From the NCBI GenBank assembly GCA_030637205.1, contig DAOVVL010000057.1, forward strand, positions 1 to 8,932: a stretch of 8,932 bases of DNA. Reading direction: 5' to 3'. This stretch comes from Thalassospiraceae bacterium. Lineage in GTDB: Bacteria > Pseudomonadota > Alphaproteobacteria > Rhodospirillales > Magnetovibrionaceae. The notes under the pieces are model-generated. The model did no database searches. It saw only the letters and a list, made by a program, of their open reading frames with translations, and was not told where the DNA came from. The stretch's first letter is position 1; each line of letters starts with the position of its first letter. The translations under genes were made by a program, and so were the position numbers. Shown piece after piece: positions 1-5,506 of this stretch.

Positions 1-37
1 AATCAATGACCCGTTTTACCGCGACCAGAACTTTCAC
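1..37 (-). CDS. etfB: Electron transfer flavoprotein beta subunit, N-terminal fragment (12 codons)
   Basis: Only the start of this gene is in the window; the rest lies beyond base 1. Reading the minus strand from a GTG at 37-35 gives M-K-V-L-V-A-V-K-R-V-I-D, which matches the conserved N-terminus of bacterial EtfB (MKVLVAVKRVxD). A purine-rich GAGGG at 42-46 lies 4 nt upstream and supports the GTG start. EtfB pairs with EtfA to form the soluble FAD/AMP heterodimer that takes electrons from acyl-CoA dehydrogenases and passes them to ETF:quinone oxidoreductase. The gene starts 34 bp after the PduO stop, in the same direction and probably the same transcript as mcd, whose product needs ETF. A gene order of adenosyltransferase then etfB is common in alphaproteobacteria. 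With only 12 residues visible, the call rests on this motif and the context. Confidence 0.8.
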   Translation of the reverse strand, partial: MKVLVAVKRVID

Positions 38-71
38 GTTACCCTCACTTTATTTATTTGTTTGCTTAAAT

Positions 72-635
72 TCATCGCCCACCACCGGGCTTCCATAAAC
101 CATCTGATTGGCCGGCGTTGTTCGCAACGCGCGCCAGCTGAAACAACAGGTCCGATAGGCGGTTGAGATACTTGAGCGCCTCGGCGTTTAATTCGGTTTC
201 GCCGTTCAGCGCCACTGCGCGGCGTTCGGCGCGCCGTACAATGGTGCGCGCCAGATGCAGGGCCGCAGCCGCCTGGGTTCCGCCCGGTAAAATGAAAGAA
301 GTCAGTTGAGCAAGGTCGCCCGTCAGCCGGTCGATCTCTGCTTCCAGATGCACAACCTGTTCTGCCACGATGCGTAACGCGCCTTCGTCTTTGGGTCCAC
401 CCAGCGGAGTTGCCAGGTCCGCGCCCAGATCAAACAGGTCGTTCTGGATTTGCTGCAGCAGTTCCCGGTTTGGCGCGGGCATCACGACCATGGCCACACC
501 GATGGCGGCATTGGCTTCTTCCACGGCGCCAATGGCCCTGAATACGGGGGCGTCCTTGGACTGGCGGCTGCCATCTACCAGGCCGCTTTCGCCCTTATCG
601 CCGCCTTTGGTATAGATTTTATCAAGCTTGACCAT
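72..635 (-). CDS. pduO: PduO-type cob(I)alamin adenosyltransferase
   Basis: This enzyme transfers the 5'-deoxyadenosyl group of ATP to cob(I)alamin, making adenosylcobalamin in the cytoplasm. The 187-residue length is usual for the PduO/MMAB family. Visible motifs are the N-terminal ATP-binding stretch T-K-G-G-D-K-G-E-S (residues 9-17), followed by G-L-V-D-G-S-R-x-S-K-D (18-28). Then come a G-A-V-E-E-A-N segment (36-42), L-P-G-G-T (116-120), the arginine-rich helix A-R-T-I-V-R-R-A-E-R-R (129-139) and Y-L-N-R-L-S-D (156-162). The position that is normally Asp in G-T-V-D-E-x-N is Glu39 here, a conservative change. The ATG at 635 has an AAGG at 643-646 with a 7-nt spacer. The gene lies 56 bp after the diguanylate cyclase and 34 bp before etfB. 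Its product would supply the cofactor for the adenosyl-B12 mutase encoded at 5507-7495. Confidence 0.95.
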   Translation of the reverse strand: MVKLDKIYTKGGDKGESGLVDGSRQSKDAPVFRAIGAVEEANAAIGVAMVVMPAPNRELLQQIQNDLFDLGADLATPLGGPKDEGALRIVAEQVVHLEAEIDRLTGDLAQLTSFILPGGTQAAAALHLARTIVRRAERRAVALNGETELNAEALKYLNRLSDLLFQLARVANNAGQSDGLWKPGGGR

Positions 636-691
636 GATCGAACCTTAATCCCAAACCGGTGCGCAGAAAAGTATCAGCTGTTGCGAAGTCA

Positions 692-2323
692 TCAAGCCCT
701 GGCGCTCTTGATTTCATCGGAAAAACAAAATGTGTCACCGCCCGAACGTTTTGCCGCATACATGGCTTTATCGGCTTCGGCAATTATTTGGCGCACCGTG
801 TCGCCGGGCTCGAACCCGTCAAACATTACCACCCCGGCGCTTGCGTACACACGGGCTTGTTTGCCTTCAATGGTGATATCTGGCGAAACCGCTTCGATCA
901 TCTTTTTGGCATATATGCGCGCCGCCTCTTTATTCTGTGTTTGTTCAATGATGACGCAAAACTCATCGCCGCCAAGGCGCGCGATAAAATCGGTTTCGCG
1001 GGTGATGACCCGCAAACGCTTGGACGTCAGCTTTAAAACCTCATCGCCAAAATTATGGCCAAGGGTATCGTTGATTTCCTTAAATCCATCCAGATCAATA
1101 AATACCACAGCACCCATCACCTTGCTGCGTCGTGCACGCGCCAGTGCTTCGTTGAGATGATGTTCGTAACTTCGCCGGTTGTTCAGGCCGGTAAGTGGGT
1201 CGTGCAACGCCATGTGTTCCAGTGCTTCGCGGTTTTCCACCATGTGGGTAACGTCGCGCACGGTGCCTTCCACGCCAACCACTTCGCCAGCGAAATCCAG
1301 CAGGTATTGCGCATTGGTCGAAATCCATACGCGCCTTCCATCCTTATAGTTCATCAGGGATTCGAAATTACGAACTTTGCCGTTTCCTTTTTTAAGTAAT
1401 TTGGAAAAGCGGTCACGGCCGTCATCTGATGCGTAGAAATCAGCGGCATTCATATTGATTACTTCATCAATTTCCCAACCCGTAATTTCCTTGACCGGAC
1501 CAGCGGCGAAGGTGATGACGCCATTTTCATCAGCGCGGTAATACAGTTCTTCCATATTGCTGAGGATGCCGCGCAACTCGGCTTCAGAATCGATAAGGGC
1601 GGCTTCCATTCTGCGGCGTCGCGTGATGTCCTGAGCGATAAACAGGACGCAGTCTTCGCCATCCATAACGATCTTCGATGCGGAAATCATAATGTCGATA
1701 AATTCACCGGATTTCTTTCGCAGCTGGGTTTCATAGTTTTGCACCCGCCCTTCTTCGGCAAGAATTTGAACGACCTCGTCGCGGTGTTCAGGTGTCGGCC
1801 AGATATTTAAATCTTCAACGGTCTTGCCGATAACTTCGTCACGTGTATATCCCAGCGTTTGAAGCCAATGGTCATTGACTTCGCGGTGGCGGCCTTCAAT
1901 AACGGAGCTGATGGCAATCAGGCTGGGGCTGGCATTAAGTGCCGAGTTGAGAATATTTTCGCGTTCCTGCAATTTTACGTTGGCGTGCGATTCTTCCAGC
2001 TGCTCGACCAACGGCAGCCATGAAAGAAAACCAATAAACAGGAAAAGAAATCCGCCCAAATAGCCGATAATTTCTTTGGCAAAAGTGTGAAGCGCGATAT
2101 CGTCGAATATATATATCGTAACAAGGTTGTGAGAAGCCTCAACAACGCCTATCGCGGTCGCAAACGTGATCAGCCCGGCACCGGTCAGGATCAGGCGCCA
2201 GCCTTTCTGGTTTCGGATCAGGGCTTTTTTATTAAGCGCAAACAGATAGACAGACATCCCCAACACCGCTGCGGTGAGCAAGGTGTTCATAAATAATGCC
2301 GGGGTCAGGGGAATGGTCTGCAA
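692..2323 (-). CDS. Membrane-bound PAS-PAS-GGDEF diguanylate cyclase
   Basis: Predicted to make cyclic di-GMP from two GTP at the inner membrane. The 543-residue protein has three hydrophobic segments (about 11-30, 44-63 and 84-105). The loop between the first two is rich in Lys/Arg (32-43), so the N-terminus is probably periplasmic and the rest cytoplasmic. Two PAS domains follow (about 122-236 and 246-362; each ends in a D-I-T or D-V-T motif), then a GGDEF domain (about 370-535). The signature G-G-D-E-F is intact at 451-455. A product-inhibition I-site R-E-T-D lies at 442-445, exactly five residues upstream. F-I-D-L-D-G-F-K (408-415) is also typical. No EAL domain is present, so it should be a synthase only. 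I chose the TTG start at 2323 because AGGA boxes lie just upstream; the first ATG (residue 12, 2290) has no clear Shine-Dalgarno. The ligand of the PAS or membrane part cannot be told. The gene sits inside the EMC operon, 37 bp after mcd. Confidence 0.93.
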   Translation of the reverse strand: MQTIPLTPALFMNTLLTAAVLGMSVYLFALNKKALIRNQKGWRLILTGAGLITFATAIGVVEASHNLVTIYIFDDIALHTFAKEIIGYLGGFLFLFIGFLSWLPLVEQLEESHANVKLQERENILNSALNASPSLIAISSVIEGRHREVNDHWLQTLGYTRDEVIGKTVEDLNIWPTPEHRDEVVQILAEEGRVQNYETQLRKKSGEFIDIMISASKIVMDGEDCVLFIAQDITRRRRMEAALIDSEAELRGILSNMEELYYRADENGVITFAAGPVKEITGWEIDEVINMNAADFYASDDGRDRFSKLLKKGNGKVRNFESLMNYKDGRRVWISTNAQYLLDFAGEVVGVEGTVRDVTHMVENREALEHMALHDPLTGLNNRRSYEHHLNEALARARRSKVMGAVVFIDLDGFKEINDTLGHNFGDEVLKLTSKRLRVITRETDFIARLGGDEFCVIIEQTQNKEAARIYAKKMIEAVSPDITIEGKQARVYASAGVVMFDGFEPGDTVRQIIAEADKAMYAAKRSGGDTFCFSDEIKSARA

Positions 2324-2341
2324 GGGATCCTGTTCCTAGTG

Positions 2342-2373
2342 CAATTTGGTCAATTGGTGTCTATTTAGACACC
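2342..2373. repeat. Perfect 8-bp-arm palindrome with adjoining near-direct repeat at the mcd/cyclase junction
   Basis: GGTGTCTA (2356-2363) and TAGACACC (2366-2373) form a perfect inverted repeat around a TT centre, and the left arm includes the mcd stop codon. Next to it, CAATTTGGT (2342-2350) is followed at once by CAATTGGT (2351-2358), a near-perfect tandem repeat that overlaps the palindrome. No T-run follows on the minus strand, so it does not look like an intrinsic terminator. It could be a DNA operator for an internal promoter before the cyclase gene, or an mRNA hairpin at the end of mcd affecting stability or coupling. Its function is unknown. Confidence 0.5.
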
Positions 2374-4019
2374 TTTAGCAGGCCCCGTGCAATAACGTGG
2401 GCCTGAATTTCCGCCGCACCTTCGAAAATGTTGAGAATGCGCGAATCGACCAATACGCGCGATACCGGGTATTCCAGCGCGTATCCGTTGCCGCCATGGA
2501 TTTGCAGCGCATTATCGGCGCACGCCCATGCCACGCGGGCGGCCAGCAATTTGGCCATACCGGCCTCAATATCCGAGCGCCGATCGTGGTCTTTTTCACG
2601 CGCCGCAAAATGGGTCAGCTGGCGCGCAATCTGGATTTCTGTTGCCATCCACGCCAGTTTTCCCGATACGCGGGGGAACGCGATCAAGGCTTTGCCAAAC
2701 TGGATGCGTTCATGGGCGTAGCGCAGCCCCAAATCCAGCGCATTGGCAGCCACGCCCACGGCGCGCGCCGCGGTCTGGATACGCGCGGCTTCAAACGTGG
2801 CCATCAGTTGTTTAAAACCCTGGCCCTGGACGGGGCCCAGCAGCGCATCGTCGGGGACTTCCAGCCCGTCAAACGCCAGCTCGAACTCCTTCATGCCGCG
2901 ATAGCCCAGAACTTCAATTTCGCTTCCGCTAAGCCCATCTAAAGGAAATGGATCACCGTCCGTGCCGCGCGGCTTTTCGATCAGGAACATCGATAGCCCC
3001 TTGTAACCCGGCTCGTCCGCGTCGGTGCGCGCCAGCAGCGTCATCAGGTCCGAGCGCGAGGCGTGCGTGATCCAGGTCTTGGCGCCGGTAATGCGCCAGC
3101 CATTTTCCGTTTTTTCAGCGCGCGTCTTGAGGCTGGCGAGGTCCGATCCGGTGTTGGGTTCCGTAAACACAGCGGTCGGCAGAATTTCGCCGGACGCAAT
3201 TTTGGGCAAGTATTTTTCCTTTTGTGCGTCCGTGCCGCCCAGACGGATCAGTTCAGCCGCAATCTCAGAACGCGTGCCAAGCGACCCAACCCCGATGTAG
3301 CCGCGCGAAAGCTCTTCCGTCACCACGCACATGGCGGTCTTGCCCATGTCCAGCCCGCCGAACTCTTCGGGGATGGTCAGGCCGAAGACCCCCAGTTCGG
3401 ACATTTGCGCAATAACTTCGTCGGGGATCAGGATGTCTTGTCCGTGCCAGTTGCCTGCGTTGGGGGCGATTTCTTCCGCGGCGAAACGACGAAACTGCTC
3501 GCTGACCATTTCCAGCGTTTCATCGCCCAGCCCGTCGTTGCCGTAGCTTGATGTGTGAACGTCCAGCAGTTCGGCCAATCGTGCGCGCGCGCCCGTGGTG
3601 TTGCCGCCAATTCGAAGCGTTGCCGCGCCGCCGTCATTTAATGCGCTTAACGCGTCTTCATTTAAGCCTAAATCGGTGGGGCGCACGATTTCCACCTGGC
3701 TCATGGCGATGCCGCCGCTTAGCTGGTTCAGGTATTCGCCAAATGCGATTTGCAATATGAGCTGTTCGGTTTCTGTAAACTTGCCATCGGCGTCCAGGCG
3801 TTCAGCCCAATGCACCATTTGTTCAAGCGCCGCCGCGTAAGTAGCGATCCACGCAAGCCCATGGGCGGCGAACTGGTCTTGTTCCAGAAGGTCACTATCA
3901 ACCTTGTCGTCTTTCAGGACACGCGCACGCACGCTTTCGCGGGCAAGCTTGCTGAACGCCGCCGCCTGGCTTGCGGCATCGCTGCAAAGGGGGATCAGAT
4001 TTTCCAAAACGCACGACAT
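2361..4019 (-). CDS. mcd: (2S)-Methylsuccinyl-CoA dehydrogenase (acyl-CoA dehydrogenase family)
   Basis: Oxidises (2S)-methylsuccinyl-CoA to mesaconyl-CoA in the EMC pathway, with FAD as cofactor and ETF as electron acceptor. At 552 residues it is about 170 longer than ordinary acyl-CoA dehydrogenases. The extra N-terminal helical region (about 1-155) is characteristic of Mcd. The ACAD core follows, with helical domain about 165-280, FAD/substrate motif F-T-E-P-N-T-G-S-D (285-293) and the beta-domain segment T-G-A-K-T-W-I-T (311-318). The C-terminal helical domain has R-I-Q-F-G-K (438-443), Q-I-H-G-G-N-G-Y (506-513) and the catalytic base Glu533 in I-F-E-G-A-A-E-I-Q. The ATG at 4019 has AGGAAA at 4026-4031. 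It lies 27 bp behind ccr, which supports the EMC-specific call over a generic beta-oxidation enzyme. By sequence alone, another branched-chain acyl-CoA dehydrogenase is a less likely alternative. Confidence 0.92.
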   Translation of the reverse strand: MSCVLENLIPLCSDAASQAAAFSKLARESVRARVLKDDKVDSDLLEQDQFAAHGLAWIATYAAALEQMVHWAERLDADGKFTETEQLILQIAFGEYLNQLSGGIAMSQVEIVRPTDLGLNEDALSALNDGGAATLRIGGNTTGARARLAELLDVHTSSYGNDGLGDETLEMVSEQFRRFAAEEIAPNAGNWHGQDILIPDEVIAQMSELGVFGLTIPEEFGGLDMGKTAMCVVTEELSRGYIGVGSLGTRSEIAAELIRLGGTDAQKEKYLPKIASGEILPTAVFTEPNTGSDLASLKTRAEKTENGWRITGAKTWITHASRSDLMTLLARTDADEPGYKGLSMFLIEKPRGTDGDPFPLDGLSGSEIEVLGYRGMKEFELAFDGLEVPDDALLGPVQGQGFKQLMATFEAARIQTAARAVGVAANALDLGLRYAHERIQFGKALIAFPRVSGKLAWMATEIQIARQLTHFAAREKDHDRRSDIEAGMAKLLAARVAWACADNALQIHGGNGYALEYPVSRVLVDSRILNIFEGAAEIQAHVIARGLLKVSK

Positions 4020-4046
4020 GGCATCTTTCCTGACAGGTTGGTTGGT

Positions 4047-5318
4047 TTAGAGACACGCCTTAACGCTGCGCCGGCCGGGTTTCAGGGCCTGAACCAGCAC
4101 CGCCATATTACCGGGTTTGTGTTCATTCTTTCGCATTTTCATGTGTGCGGCGGGGATATCATCCCACGCGAAGACTTCCGACATGCACGGGTTTATGCGT
4201 TTCTCAATAACCAGCCGGTTGGCTTCGGATGCCTGTTTCAGGTGTGCAAAGTGGCTGCCTTGAATGCGTTTTTGGCGCATCCACACGAAACGCGCATCAA
4301 ATGTAATATTGTATCCCGTGGTGCCGGCGCAAAACACCACCATGCCACCGCGTTTGACGACAAAGCATGATACCGGAAAAGTCATTTCGCCGGGATGTTC
4401 GAACACCATGTCCACATCAACACCTTTGCCGGTAATGTCCCAGATGGCTTTGCCGAACGCGCGACAGCGTTTCATGTAATCGCCGTATTCTTTCACGTCG
4501 CCGACTTCGGGCAAACGGCCCCAGCAGTCGAAATCCTTGCGGTTGATCACACCCTTGGCGCCAAGACCCATCACGAAGTCGCGTTTGCTTTCATCTGAAA
4601 TCACGCCAATGGCGTTTGCCCCGGCCGTTTTGATCAGCTGCACCGCCATGGAGCCCAGGCCCCCCGATGCACCCCACACCAAAACATTTTGCCCCGGCCC
4701 CAGATCGTGGGGGGGATGGCCGAACAACATCCGGTACGCGGTCGCCAGCGTCAGCGTGTAACACGCGCTTTCTTCCCATGTCAGGTGTTGGGGGCGCGCC
4801 ATCAATTGTTGGCCCTGAACGCGGGTGAACTGGGCGAACGAGCCGTCGGGGGTCTCGTACCCCCAAATTTTCTGGCTTGGCGAATACATGGGGTCGCCGC
4901 CGTTGCATTCTTCGTCATCGCCCGCATCTTGGTTGCAATGCACCACCACTTCGTCGCCGACCTTCCAGCGTTTGACCCGCGCGCCAACCGCCCACACGAT
5001 GCCCGACGCGTCCGAGCCTGCGATGTGAAAATCCTGTTTGTGAACGTCGAACACCGAAACCGGAATGCCTAACGATGCCCACACCCCGTTGTAGTTCACG
5101 CCCGCCGCCATGACCAAAACCAGCACTTCGTCGGGGCCGATATCGGGGGTGTTGACGGCCTCGACCTGCATCGCCTGATCGGGTTCGCCTTCGCGTTCAC
5201 GGCGAATGGCCCACGCGTACATTTGGTTCGGTACGTGGCCCAGCGGCGGCAGCTCGCCGATTTCATAGAGGTCTTTTTCAGGCTGGCCTTCAAGCAGGGC
5301 TTGGGTGGCGTCATTCAT
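4047..5318 (-). CDS. ccr: Crotonyl-CoA carboxylase/reductase
   Basis: Reductively carboxylates crotonyl-CoA with CO2 and NADPH to (2S)-ethylmalonyl-CoA, the committing step of the EMC pathway. The 423-residue protein belongs to the zinc-independent medium-chain dehydrogenase/reductase family. It shows a GroES-like N-terminal half with V-N-Y-N-G-V-W (74-80) and G-S-D-A-S-G (101-106). The NADP-binding fold starts at W-G-A-S-G-G-L-G (215-222), and F-E-H-P-G lies at 306-310. From remembered homologues, Asn77, Tyr154-Glu155 and His356 align with the Asn/Phe-Glu/His set reported to hold CO2 in Kitasatospora CCR. Keeping that set favours a carboxylase over a plain crotonyl-CoA reductase. The ATG at 5318 has a strong GGGGAG (5326-5331) with a 7-nt spacer. 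It is the first gene of the minus-strand operon and is divergent from ecm. The C-terminal tail (412-423) looks a little shorter and more basic than I recall for the family. Confidence 0.96.
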   Translation of the reverse strand: MNDATQALLEGQPEKDLYEIGELPPLGHVPNQMYAWAIRREREGEPDQAMQVEAVNTPDIGPDEVLVLVMAAGVNYNGVWASLGIPVSVFDVHKQDFHIAGSDASGIVWAVGARVKRWKVGDEVVVHCNQDAGDDEECNGGDPMYSPSQKIWGYETPDGSFAQFTRVQGQQLMARPQHLTWEESACYTLTLATAYRMLFGHPPHDLGPGQNVLVWGASGGLGSMAVQLIKTAGANAIGVISDESKRDFVMGLGAKGVINRKDFDCWGRLPEVGDVKEYGDYMKRCRAFGKAIWDITGKGVDVDMVFEHPGEMTFPVSCFVVKRGGMVVFCAGTTGYNITFDARFVWMRQKRIQGSHFAHLKQASEANRLVIEKRINPCMSEVFAWDDIPAAHMKMRKNEHKPGNMAVLVQALKPGRRSVKACL

Positions 5319-5371
5319 TAGGCTTCTCCCCGGTCATCATAAGTGGTGCGCCAAGTATGAACCATGGGACA

Positions 5372-5377
5372 ATTATA
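5372..5377 (-). promoter_or_regulatory. Candidate -10 element for the ccr operon
   Basis: The minus strand reads a consensus TATAAT here, about 54 nt upstream of the ccr ATG, giving a predicted leader of roughly 45 nt. The matching -35 position (about 5395-5400) reads GGCGAA, a poor match, so expression may need an activator. An alternative pair is TTGCAA (5378-5383) with CATACT 18 nt further downstream. The AT-rich composition alone could yield a chance TATAAT. Confidence 0.4.
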
Positions 5378-5412
5378 TTGCAACGCACAATTTTTTCGCC
5401 ATTTCATCCGGC

Positions 5413-5441
5413 TTGCCCCGGGGTCTAAAATAGGTCACAAT
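5413..5441 (+). promoter_or_regulatory. Candidate sigma-70-type promoter for ecm
   Basis: TTGCCC (5413-5418) and CACAAT (5436-5441) are separated by 17 bp. Transcription would start near 5449 and give a leader of about 58 nt that includes the hairpin at 5456-5475. The match to consensus is moderate, and no better plus-strand pair was seen upstream of the hairpin. The 20 bp between the T-run and the ATG are too few to hold a promoter. Confidence 0.35.
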
Positions 5442-5455
5442 ATGCTTGGTTTTCA

Positions 5456-5485
5456 GGGGTTTTTACAGAAACCCCGCATTTTTTT
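5456..5485 (+). terminator. Terminator-like hairpin in the ecm leader (candidate attenuator)
   Basis: GGGGTTT (5456-5462) and AAACCCC (5469-5475) form a perfect 7-bp stem around the 6-nt loop TTACAG. After GCA there is an uninterrupted run of seven T's (5479-5485). The geometry is that of an intrinsic terminator on the plus strand. It sits 21 nt upstream of the ecm ATG with no plus-strand gene before it, so it cannot be closing an upstream gene. It could be an attenuator in the ecm leader, or an insulator against plus-strand transcription running antisense to the ccr operon. The stem is short for a strong terminator, which fits conditional action. Confidence 0.55.
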
Positions 5486-5493
5486 GGGTTCCC

Positions 5494-5499
5494 AAGGGA
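5494..5499 (+). promoter_or_regulatory. ecm Shine-Dalgarno, partly inside a small inverted repeat
   Basis: AAGGGA lies 7 nt before the ecm ATG at 5507. Its first two bases belong to the inverted repeat TTGGG-TT-CCCAA (5484-5495), which could form a 4-bp stem with a GTTC loop, so the ribosome site may be partly occluded in one leader fold. Confidence 0.5.
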
Positions 5500-5506
5500 T
5501 AAGCCA

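Larger units (their letters stand above)
5319..5506. promoter_or_regulatory. Divergent ccr/ecm regulatory spacer
   Basis: This 188-bp AT-richer spacer separates two divergent operons of the same pathway, so it must carry both promoters and is the natural place for coordinated control. Besides the promoter and hairpin entries listed separately, it holds a CCCCGGGG palindrome (5416-5423), a GGTC direct repeat (5422-5425 and 5433-5436) and an ATTG-N7-CAAT inverted repeat (5377-5380 and 5388-5391) overlapping the candidate ccr -10. TetR-type (CcrR) and ScfR-type regulators are known for this pathway in other alphaproteobacteria. I cannot assign either to a site here. No cobalamin riboswitch core was seen. 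Confidence 0.7.

Noticed and set aside
450..1160. 236-codon plus-strand open frame opposite pduO and the cyclase
   Set aside because: It is antisense to two well-supported genes and its translation has no recognisable motif. Long antisense frames are expected in DNA of this GC content. The same applies to the other plus-strand frames at 2397-2942, 3063-3551 and 3750-4370.
2288..2290. ATG at residue 12 as the start of the cyclase
   Set aside because: No Shine-Dalgarno precedes it, and starting there would leave the first membrane segment with almost no leading residues. The TTG at 2323 has AGGA boxes. It remains possible but less likely.
4047..4090. Frameshift at the ccr C-terminus
   Set aside because: The tail looks slightly shorter and more basic than remembered homologues, but the reading frame is clean through the conserved N-M-A-V-L-V region and the stop is followed by a normal 27-bp gap to mcd. 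Natural C-terminal variation is the simpler explanation.
5319..5506. Cobalamin riboswitch before the B12-dependent mutase
   Set aside because: The spacer is too short to hold both promoters and a full B12 riboswitch, and I found no B12-box core sequence. The hairpin present is a simple terminator-like stem.
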